Below are positions 1 through 7,219 of a stretch of DNA of 9,794 bases, one piece after another. The position numbers were made by a program, and so were the translations under genes. The stretch's first letter is position 1; each line of letters opens with the position of its first letter. The notes below the pieces were generated by a model, which did no database searches, had not been told where the DNA came from, and was given only the letters and a program-made list of their open reading frames with translations. Source of the DNA: Flavobacteriales bacterium (lineage in GTDB: Bacteria; Bacteroidota; Bacteroidia; NORP154); assembly GCA_012965625.1 (NCBI GenBank), contig DTSC01000255.1, positions 1 to 9,794 on the forward strand, in the 5' to 3' direction.

Positions 1-3000
1 ATGTTGGCTATTGCCAACACTGGTTAATTTTACCTGACCAATGTTATCACTAAGGACAATTTTCCCCTCGCCATATACGATGCAATGTTCAGTTTTCAAG
101 CTTATATAATTTCCTGGCAAAGAGATTTCTACAAGTTTGTCTTTGTTCGAGATCCTATATTCTTCAGATTTGTTGTCATAAAATAAATATCCTGTTGCGT
201 CTATAAGCGGTTTGCTCTTCCCCGTTTCGACTGGTGAAAGGAAAGTTGAGTAAACATAGAATGAGTCTTGATTAAGAATCAATCCAGATGAAAGTTTATC
301 ATTGGTTAAGTTCAAAGTGGTATCTAAAATTGGAATATAAATTTCTTCCGGATTGATTGGGTTGTTTATTTGGAACCAATGTGAGATTATTGTTTCACAG
401 GAATGGCTGATCTTACAGAAGCCATCAAAATTCAAGTATTTATTGCTGGCTTTCAAAGAGACGGTACCTGAAAAGGCAAAATTTGGACTCAATGTAAAGT
501 TAACGGTATCAGGAATCTCGCCAACTGCAAAGGTTTGCATTGTTGTATCAACACCAATATTATTGAGTACTATTACCTGCTCCCTTTCTAATGCATCTAT
601 GTAATTATATTTTCCTTGGGCAGCATAGCTTTTCTTTCCAGCAATATTAACGTTGGCATCATATATTTCATGGTATTTTGTGATAATATTAGCGAGTATT
701 TTAGCATTTTTAAGAGAGTCCATTTTTGCTTTTCTTCTAATGACGACTTTTCCGCTGTCAGGATATATACGGGCATCAGCAACATAGATAAACTCAACTT
801 CTTCTGCCGAAATAATCTTGGTTTTCAGGTCGTAGTTTGCTTTTAAAGCAAAGAAATATAGTGAGTCTTGTTGTGGATGAACGGAGATAAATTTTGACCC
901 CTTTAGAACGACTTCTTCACCACCTTCTATGAGCTTTTCAACATTGTCTGAAGACATTGCTACTTCACCTCCTTCCATATCCCATGTGAATTCATTTACA
1001 TAACAGATATATTGATTTGGGTCAAACTCAACTAGTGACCCACCAATATTAGATTTAAATACCCCTTTTTTACTTACAAAGTCAATATGGGCGTTTACAT
1101 TATCAGTTGCAAAAGCAAATTCAGATATCACATCAGATTCCAATTTAAATTCAGAAGTATCTGCATCAAATGCTTGTTGTTGGAACCTCATTGTATTGCT
1201 GAATAGATGGGCCTTATTTGCAACTTCAATTTGCCCCCTACCTTTCATGCCTTCAGGCCTAAGTTCAATCCTACCCTGCAATTCTCCTTCTCCTTGGTAC
1301 ATTAACATGGGTTTTTCTTTATCATAAATATACATTGCATTATTAGGGGGCTCCCAATGAACAGAAACTTCTTTGGCATCTACATCTGGAAATTCAACAG
1401 GTTCTTTCTGGCTTTTATTTATAAAACTTTTTGCATGAGCATTCATAGAGTCCAGATAGAAGGTGATATCATCCGATAATGTTGTAGAATGTAAATACTC
1501 CAATGTGCCATCTCCTTTTAATCCTTCGTGACTCAGGTTAATTTGCGAGGTGTATTGTCCTTTGCCTTCATATACAGTATACCCATCCTGCGGCGTTGGC
1601 CTTTCAAATCCCAATGAAAAATCCGGCCTTAATGTTAGATGGTCTTCAAAATCAGGAAAGATGCCTTTAGAAACAAAGGTTCCTGCTAAGGCAATTGCGG
1701 AAGGGTCAAAGTTGTCCAGGCTATCTATGGAAAAAGGTTCAAGGTGAAAGTAGAAGCTATCTCTTTTATAAACAGCTTTTTGGATTGATTGCCGTTCATA
1801 AAAAGTATAGGAATCTTTGAAGCTATGAAATATAGGGTAGGTAGGAGATGGTTTAACCCCAGATTTGTTAAAGGGTTTGTCGACAAGCAATTCTCCATTT
1901 ATATACTCAATTACCGTTTTAATTGGAATGATCTTTCTGTCTCCAAATTTATCCGCCTCACCATAAACACTTAAGCGAAGTGAATCTACATTTTTCAAGT
2001 TAATTTTGAATTTGTCATATTCAAAGAAAAACTCTTTGCCGAAGAAGTCAAATAATCCGGCGTGAACTTGGCCGGCAAAAGTAAAATCTCTGTTTTTCTT
2101 TACCACAATCTTCTTCCCAGCAGGGTATAAGTAGACATTTTGCGAGTCACTAAGAAAGATGCTTCTTACCCCATTAATGTTTAGATCAAAGTTTAACAAA
2201 TTGAGGCTAGCATTTTGTTCATTTTCAGTGAATGAATTAAATGTTATCACATCATAATCCTGCCTGCCAGCGTTTGCAGCTAAATATTTAAAGGCTTTTT
2301 CTTTTATGTAAACCCTGTCTTCAGAAAAGTCATAATTCAAGAATCCCTTATTGGCAAGATGCATGATTTGCTGCCTCACATCTACTATAGGTAATCTTAA
2401 AAATCCAGAGAATTCATTTACATAGAATTCACGAGTATCTGCATTTAATTTTGAAAACTGTCTTAATTTTACCAGTGGATGGAACTGATCTTTGCCTTGG
2501 ATTGCTTGGTATAAATTATTTCTGAAATAATCTGTAGATATAAAGTCTGCTTTACTTTCTGTGGTAATTCCCCTTACCCGCCAGAATTTTATTTGTGGAT
2601 CGTCAATATCCCAATTTAAGCCTTCAAAATCCATCTCTAGTTTATGAAATGAATTAAAATAGGGGCTCTGTGCCAACCCTTCTTTTTCCCTGATTAGCCG
2701 AAGATCCCTGCTTATCGTTCTATTATTTATTTTTTTAACCATAAACATCATCCGCAGCTTCGGATGATAGATTGAATCTTCATCCAAATAAATCGTTACT
2801 GCGCAACTTGAAGATGTAATACGTTCTTCTTCTATTACATATTTTTTTGAAGCTGCAACCATGAAGCGATCAATGGTTTTGTTGATGCTATCATTTTCAT
2901 ATTCAAATCTAATGGTAAGGTAAGCATCTTCTTCTTCGCTACCCTCCCCGATAAATTTAGCTCCGATGATTGAAAATCCACCTGAATAGTCTATATTTTT

Positions 3001-3987
3001 AAAAATGTTCTCAATGTTTAATTTCTTGTCATATGATTGAAATCTCGGATAAGTAGCATTTTCGACTGTTACATTGGCTTTGATTTTTTCTATTAATCGG
3101 CCAGTCAATGGCTTTTGGAAAAACTTTTTATTGTAAAAGGTAACATTATCTGCAGTGTAGCCGGCACTTTTAAATTTGATCTTATAGTCTGATAAAAATG
3201 CAATAATAACATTAGGCCCTATACCTGTTCTTAGCCAATTTACTTTTCCTTTTTTTCCAATCCATACCCCTTCTGTTGGATAATATGTTCCCGATGTATT
3301 ATAAATAATACTACTATCGTTTTTTGAAAAGCATTTTAAATTAAGGTTATGAAAGTTGATATTAGGTAAGCTATCATAGCCAAATGTGTAATTTGTATTG
3401 TCAGATAGCCAGATTAATGATGGTGATTTATATAGAGTGTTTGAGGAAAAGAGATTGTTTGAGAAATCTAGATAAGCAATAATCTTTCGAGCAGTTGCTG
3501 TTTTAATCAATTTGTTCAAACTAATCTCCCATCCGATGAAACTCTTTTCTGATTGGTCACTGGTAGTAAAATTAATTAATGTTAAAAGGTAGTTGCTGAA
3601 ATGTGATGGCTTCATTCTCTTTTTAAGCAATGAATTTGAAGTTTTATAGATAGATTCAATTTGACTTTCAGTTAGTTTTTTTGAGGAAAGACTGTATTGG
3701 AAATTAACAGAGTCACCTTGCATCTTCATCCTTCTTTTGTAGGTCTTATTGGCTGCTTTGAAGATCTGTTCTTGCTCTTTTAGTGGTAAAGTATCCACTT
3801 TCCAAATAGCATGAAATTCAGACATAATTGCTTCTCCCTCTGCTAGGGAAGCTGTCATAAAGCCATATAACTCATCATAATATTTATGAGGTTCGGAGGA
3901 GAATTTTCTTATTGATTGGGAATGTGCTATATTTTGGAAAAGAACACTTGTTATGATTATGCAAAGAAGAATGTAGCCTCGTTTCAT
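1..3987 (-). CDS. Very large exported protein of unknown function, C-terminus beyond the left edge
   Basis: Reading down from the ATG at 3987-3985 gives 1,329 codons without a stop, so the 3' end lies outside the window. I do not recognise the family. Residues 1-23 look like a Sec signal peptide: Lys-Arg, a hydrophobic stretch (about 5-17), then Ala-His-Ser before Gln24. No later membrane segment is obvious, so it is probably periplasmic, surface-bound or secreted. The rest is rich in Tyr, Asn, Lys and Asp with alternating hydrophobic residues, suggesting mostly beta structure. There is internal repetition: a module at about 804-855 recurs at about 895-947, Trp-Asp/Glu motifs lie at W459, W878 and W1002, and a Tyr-Pro-x-x-Gly-Lys type motif lies near 621 and 1075. 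Residues 527-568 look like a small winged-helix fold. It follows tpiA after 55 nt on the same strand, so it is probably last or near last in that operon. No Shine-Dalgarno precedes it. Gene call is firm; function unknown. Confidence 0.9.
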   Translation of the reverse strand, partial: MKRGYILLCIIITSVLFQNIAHSQSIRKFSSEPHKYYDELYGFMTASLAEGEAIMSEFHAIWKVDTLPLKEQEQIFKAANKTYKRRMKMQGDSVNFQYSLSSKKLTESQIESIYKTSNSLLKKRMKPSHFSNYLLTLINFTTSDQSEKSFIGWEISLNKLIKTATARKIIAYLDFSNNLFSSNTLYKSPSLIWLSDNTNYTFGYDSLPNINFHNLNLKCFSKNDSSIIYNTSGTYYPTEGVWIGKKGKVNWLRTGIGPNVIIAFLSDYKIKFKSAGYTADNVTFYNKKFFQKPLTGRLIEKIKANVTVENATYPRFQSYDKKLNIENIFKNIDYSGGFSIIGAKFIGEGSEEEDAYLTIRFEYENDSINKTIDRFMVAASKKYVIEEERITSSSCAVTIYLDEDSIYHPKLRMMFMVKKINNRTISRDLRLIREKEGLAQSPYFNSFHKLEMDFEGLNWDIDDPQIKFWRVRGITTESKADFISTDYFRNNLYQAIQGKDQFHPLVKLRQFSKLNADTREFYVNEFSGFLRLPIVDVRQQIMHLANKGFLNYDFSEDRVYIKEKAFKYLAANAGRQDYDVITFNSFTENEQNASLNLLNFDLNINGVRSIFLSDSQNVYLYPAGKKIVVKKNRDFTFAGQVHAGLFDFFGKEFFFEYDKFKINLKNVDSLRLSVYGEADKFGDRKIIPIKTVIEYINGELLVDKPFNKSGVKPSPTYPIFHSFKDSYTFYERQSIQKAVYKRDSFYFHLEPFSIDSLDNFDPSAIALAGTFVSKGIFPDFEDHLTLRPDFSLGFERPTPQDGYTVYEGKGQYTSQINLSHEGLKGDGTLEYLHSTTLSDDITFYLDSMNAHAKSFINKSQKEPVEFPDVDAKEVSVHWEPPNNAMYIYDKEKPMLMYQGEGELQGRIELRPEGMKGRGQIEVANKAHLFSNTMRFQQQAFDADTSEFKLESDVISEFAFATDNVNAHIDFVSKKGVFKSNIGGSLVEFDPNQYICYVNEFTWDMEGGEVAMSSDNVEKLIEGGEEVVLKGSKFISVHPQQDSLYFFALKANYDLKTKIISAEEVEFIYVADARIYPDSGKVVIRRKAKMDSLKNAKILANIITKYHEIYDANVNIAGKKSYAAQGKYNYIDALEREQVIVLNNIGVDTTMQTFAVGEIPDTVNFTLSPNFAFSGTVSLKASNKYLNFDGFCKISHSCETIISHWFQINNPINPEEIYIPILDTTLNLTNDKLSSGLILNQDSFYVYSTFLSPVETGKSKPLIDATGYLFYDNKSEEYRISNKDKLVEISLPGNYISLKTEHCIVYGEGKIVLSDNIGQVKLTSVGNSQH

Positions 3988-4004
3988 ATAGTTTTTTTCG
4001 CAAA

Positions 4005-4020
4005 TAATAGGCACCTATTA
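4005..4020. repeat. 16-bp inverted repeat between tpiA and the large exported gene
   Basis: The sequence taataggcacctatta has two perfect 7-bp arms (4005-4011 and 4014-4020) around a 2-nt centre. As RNA it would form a 6-bp stem with a 4-base loop. It sits 17 nt upstream of the ATG of the large gene, within the 55-nt gap after tpiA. No run of T follows it on the minus strand (the sequence continues with a run of A), so it does not look like an intrinsic terminator. It could be an operator, a processing or attenuation hairpin, or chance. Confidence 0.5.
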
Positions 4021-4042
4021 CCGCAGGATGAAAAGCATTCAA

Positions 4043-4819
4043 TTACTCATTATCCTTGGCAGCTACCAGTGTTGTTGCAATATGAATAAATTCATCTGCT
4101 TTTAAAGAAGCACCACCAATTAGTCCTCCATCAATATCCTTGCACTCGAACAGATCTTTAGCATTCTTGGAATTGCAGCTTCCTCCATATAAAATGGATG
4201 TGGAATTAGCCAATGATGTGTCAAACCTATTTGAGATTAATCCCCTAATAAACGCATGTATGTTTTGGGCTTGTTCCGGAGAAGCTGTAATCCCTGTTCC
4301 AATTGCCCATACCGGTTCATAGGCAACAATAACCTTACCAAAATCTGAGTATGAAAGATGAAATAAAGCTTCTGATACTTGATTTTCCACAACTGATTCT
4401 TGATCGTTTTGATTTCTGTTTTTATCTGTTTCGCCACAACAATAGATTATATCTAGTCCTTTTCCAATGGCAACATCTACTTTTTCCTTTAAGCTTGAAT
4501 TTTTTTCATTAAAGTTTTGCCTTATCTCTGAGTGCCCAATGATTACAGCTTTAGCTCCCACAGACTTTATAATATCAACAGAAATCTCTCCAGTAAATGC
4601 CCCATTCTCATTTTTAGAGCAATTTTGGGCAGCGAGGGATAGATTTATTAACCTATTTGCGTCCATAGTTGCTAGGTGTGTATAAGGTGGAGCAATGATG
4701 AAGTGGATATTCTTGTCTGAAAAAGAATAAGATTTTTCGACAATCGAATTAAAGAGTTCTATTCCTTCAAAAAGAGAAGTATTCATTTTCCAATTTCCAG
4801 CAAGAATATTTCTTCTCAT
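4043..4819 (-). CDS. tpiA: Triosephosphate isomerase
   Basis: Cytoplasmic glycolytic and gluconeogenic enzyme that interconverts dihydroxyacetone phosphate and glyceraldehyde 3-phosphate. The 258-residue length is normal for this TIM-barrel family. Visible motifs in order: GNWKMN at 8-13 (active-site Asn9 and Lys11), GHSE at 95-98 with catalytic His96, AYEPVWAIGTG at 166-176 with catalytic base Glu168 and flexible loop 6, YGGS at 211-214, and GGLIGGASL at 231-239, the last two binding phosphate. The usual signature after the catalytic His is Ser-Glu-Arg-Arg; here it is Ser-Glu-Ile-Arg, with Ile99 replacing the first Arg. The ATG lies 22 nt after the permease stop, and a modest AAGG lies about 11 nt upstream. 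It is probably cotranscribed with the genes before it. Identification is secure. Confidence 0.97.
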   Translation of the reverse strand: MRRNILAGNWKMNTSLFEGIELFNSIVEKSYSFSDKNIHFIIAPPYTHLATMDANRLINLSLAAQNCSKNENGAFTGEISVDIIKSVGAKAVIIGHSEIRQNFNEKNSSLKEKVDVAIGKGLDIIYCCGETDKNRNQNDQESVVENQVSEALFHLSYSDFGKVIVAYEPVWAIGTGITASPEQAQNIHAFIRGLISNRFDTSLANSTSILYGGSCNSKNAKDLFECKDIDGGLIGGASLKADEFIHIATTLVAAKDNE

Positions 4820-4841
4820 GATTGTGTTTTCCTTAAGAGAC

Positions 4842-5918
4842 TTATTGTAGTCTTACCCTTGGGTCCAGTATAGCGTAGGCAATATCTACTATAATATTTA
4901 CTATAACGAATATTATAGCGAGAAATAGTGTTATGCCCATTGCTACAGGAAAATCATACTTTTCGAGTGCATCAAATAACTCTTTTCCTATTCCTTTCCA
5001 TCCAAAGATATATTCTATAAATACAGCACCAGCCAATAAAGAGGCGAACCAACCTGAGAGCGTTGTAATCACTGGATTCAGGGCATTTTTAAGTGCATGT
5101 TTGAAAATCACCTTATAGAACGATAAGCCTTTTGATTTTGCTGTCCTGATATAGTCTTGTGAAAGAACATCCAAAAGAGAGCTCCTTGTTAGCTGAACTA
5201 CTATTGCCAATGGCCTGACACCCAAGGTAAAGGCTGGCAAGATAAGGTTTTTCAATGTGAGAATTTCTCCTTCAAATGGGTCAATTGTATATAGACTTCC
5301 CATCATATTTAATCCTGTGATATGATTTAATTCATAGCCAAATAACCAGGCAATAATGATTCCAGAGAAGAAAGATGGAGCAGACATGCCTAGTACTGCA
5401 AGGAATAAAGCAGTATTATCAAACCAACTGTGCTTCCGAATAGCGGAAAAGATGCCAAGCAAGATTCCTACAACTGCCGCAAAGAACATTGAAGTCGCAG
5501 CCAACACCGTTGTTTCAGGCAAGGCTTCTAATATTATTTCGGATACTTTCTTTTTTGTTTGGTAGGAACGCCTTAAGTATGGGGCTTTTAAGATCACTAG
5601 CTTTTCCCCTATCCTTAGAAGCTCTGTGTAATCACTATACTTATTTCTATTTAAGTAAAGAAAATGGTTTTTGTTTTTTTCATCATGAATTGAAATCACC
5701 GAAAGGTCATTAATATACATAATAAATTGTATAGGTATCGGTCTGTCTAAGCCTAAGTCACGGTTTATCGATTCAATTGAGGCTAGATCAGCTCTTTGAC
5801 CAAGCATCATTCTAGCGGGGTCTCCTGGCAATACATTGAAGAGCAGGAAGACCACTGTTACCACTCCTGCCAAGACAAGAAACCCATATATTATTCTCCG
5901 AATTAAAAACCGTATCAC
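4842..5918 (-). CDS. DppB/OppB-type ABC transporter permease, apparently without partner genes nearby
   Basis: Inner-membrane permease subunit of the binding-protein-dependent peptide/nickel class (BPD_transp_1 fold), 358 residues. It has the family N-terminus: membrane segment at about 8-30, NVLPGDPA at 28-35 and LGLDRP at 55-60. Further membrane segments lie near 137-159, 167-195, 225-245, 283-304 and 325-350. The cytoplasmic EAA-type loop that docks the ATPase is at about 255-285 (DYIRTAKSKGLS, invariant Gly264), and the protein ends LDPRVRL, as is typical. The external loop after segment 1 is about 30 residues longer than in canonical DppB (about 72-112). The start is GTG at 5918; no earlier in-frame start looks plausible, and the first Met codons inside would remove segment 1. 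No DppC-like permease, ATPase or binding protein occurs in the window, so partners must be encoded elsewhere. The substrate cannot be read from the sequence; peptide transport is family knowledge only. Confidence 0.92.
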   Translation of the reverse strand: MIRFLIRRIIYGFLVLAGVVTVVFLLFNVLPGDPARMMLGQRADLASIESINRDLGLDRPIPIQFIMYINDLSVISIHDEKNKNHFLYLNRNKYSDYTELLRIGEKLVILKAPYLRRSYQTKKKVSEIILEALPETTVLAATSMFFAAVVGILLGIFSAIRKHSWFDNTALFLAVLGMSAPSFFSGIIIAWLFGYELNHITGLNMMGSLYTIDPFEGEILTLKNLILPAFTLGVRPLAIVVQLTRSSLLDVLSQDYIRTAKSKGLSFYKVIFKHALKNALNPVITTLSGWFASLLAGAVFIEYIFGWKGIGKELFDALEKYDFPVAMGITLFLAIIFVIVNIIVDIAYAILDPRVRLQ

Positions 5919-5941
5919 CTTTAATCTATATTAATTTTTCA

Positions 5942-7219
5942 TTAAGATTCTGCAGCAAATTTCATAGCCTCATCATAATCTGGGATATCATTATTATGCC
6001 ATTTCCCTTTAATGATTCCATTTTTTAACAATAATAAACCTGGATTTGATCTGATAATTGTTTGCAGTGTCTTTTCATCAGTTGTATAGTAATTATACAT
6101 TGCCTGTACTTCATGGCGAAACGTATCAATAGCATCATATCCCGATGCGGTTAAGCCAATAAACGATATTTTTTTTTCCTGACAGGTTGCCGCCAGATCA
6201 TTTACGTCTTTGCTCACTATTTGATTTTCTTTATCCGAGATATCATAGGCAATGATAATAAATACATAATTAGAATCAGATAAGAAATAGTTGGTAAAGT
6301 CTTCTCCATCTATAGAGGAAATATTGAAATCATGAATAGGCGGTTCATATCCTTTTGTTATTAAAATTGATTCTCTGTCAACAAACACCAAGTCTTTGTT
6401 TTCCCAGGGCTTGTCTTTATCAGAAAATTGTTTGGTGTTATCTTGCTTGTCTTTGTAATACCAGATATTTTTATATTCATCAATTAGTGCTCCCTCTGGA
6501 ATAACCATCTGTTCAGGTATGCTTTTCCCAATAGCATATGGCCTAAAGTCACGTATTGGTAAATGGTTTAGCACATGTAAGCTAAAAAGGATTGAGAGCA
6601 GGGCAGGAATTCCAAGTACAACCTTATCTGAATGAGAAGAGAATTTTGCATTGTTTTTTCCAAAGTATATGATCGCAAAGATTACAGAAGAGAAGAATAC
6701 AGGAAAACCCCATAAAATCACACCATATGAGAAAATTGCTATCAAGCCAATAGAAACAAGGGCATAGATGACATCCTGCTTTAATGTATTTATTCTGATA
6801 TTCTTTCTTTCCTTGAATATGATACTCACAAAAATTAAGAGTATGAGGTCTTTTGAGAATGATTGCCAAGGTGTTAGTTTCAAGGCGTCACCAAAACAAC
6901 CACAATCCGTCACTTTTTCAAAATATGCCGAATAAAATGTCAGAAAAGTAAAAAAGATAATCATCAACAGGAGCAACCAGGAAACAATTTTAATTCTGTT
7001 GCCAAATAAGGTAGCGAAGCCTAGTACTATCTCTGCAATACAAATAAGCACAGCCAATGGCAGTACTAGAGGTATCAGGAATTCAAGATTGAGAACATCA
7101 GGCGCAAAATAATCCTTCAATTTATACGAAAAGCCAACGGGATCATTGGCTTTAATTAGTCCCGAAACAATGAAAAGCGATCCGACAAGTAACCTTGAAA
7201 TGATTGTAAGGAATTTCAT
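5942..7219 (-). CDS. BT_3928-type DoxX/MauE-like membrane protein with thioredoxin-like C-terminal region
   Basis: A 425-residue two-part protein. The N-terminal half is a DoxX/MauE-like membrane domain with segments near 5-23, 48-72, 77-98 and 123-137, then further hydrophobic stretches at about 150-187 and 199-218. After the third segment lies DCGCFGDALKLTPWQSF (105-121), with Cys106 and Cys108, a motif I associate with this Bacteroidota family. After LPIRDFRPYAIG (220-231) a soluble, probably periplasmic part begins. Residues about 293-425 resemble a thioredoxin fold, with HDFNI, a hydrophobic strand at 317-324 and NPGLLLLKNGIIKGKW at 392-407. It has no CXXC pair; the only Cys there is Cys346, so it cannot act as a classical thioredoxin. 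Its ATG directly follows the DUF1599 stop codon and is preceded by a strong polypurine ribosome-binding site, suggesting translational coupling. A role in envelope redox or assembly is inference; the family is functionally uncharacterised as far as I know. Confidence 0.88.
   Translation of the reverse strand: MKFLTIISRLLVGSLFIVSGLIKANDPVGFSYKLKDYFAPDVLNLEFLIPLVLPLAVLICIAEIVLGFATLFGNRIKIVSWLLLLMIIFFTFLTFYSAYFEKVTDCGCFGDALKLTPWQSFSKDLILLIFVSIIFKERKNIRINTLKQDVIYALVSIGLIAIFSYGVILWGFPVFFSSVIFAIIYFGKNNAKFSSHSDKVVLGIPALLSILFSLHVLNHLPIRDFRPYAIGKSIPEQMVIPEGALIDEYKNIWYYKDKQDNTKQFSDKDKPWENKDLVFVDRESILITKGYEPPIHDFNISSIDGEDFTNYFLSDSNYVFIIIAYDISDKENQIVSKDVNDLAATCQEKKISFIGLTASGYDAIDTFRHEVQAMYNYYTTDEKTLQTIIRSNPGLLLLKNGIIKGKWHNNDIPDYDEAMKFAAES

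Noticed and set aside
2..19. Perfect 7-bp inverted repeat with a 4-nt loop at the left edge
   Set aside because: It lies inside the open coding frame of the large gene (Val-Gly-Asn-Ser-Gln-His), has no T-run, and is probably chance.
616..846. Short plus-strand open frames within 1-3987, such as this 76-codon one
   Set aside because: They lie opposite a continuous minus-strand coding frame with a signal peptide and internal repeats, and their translations show no domain character.
4467..4685. Short plus-strand open frames opposite tpiA and the permease
   Set aside because: They are antisense to genes with full family motifs and have no recognisable protein features or start signals.
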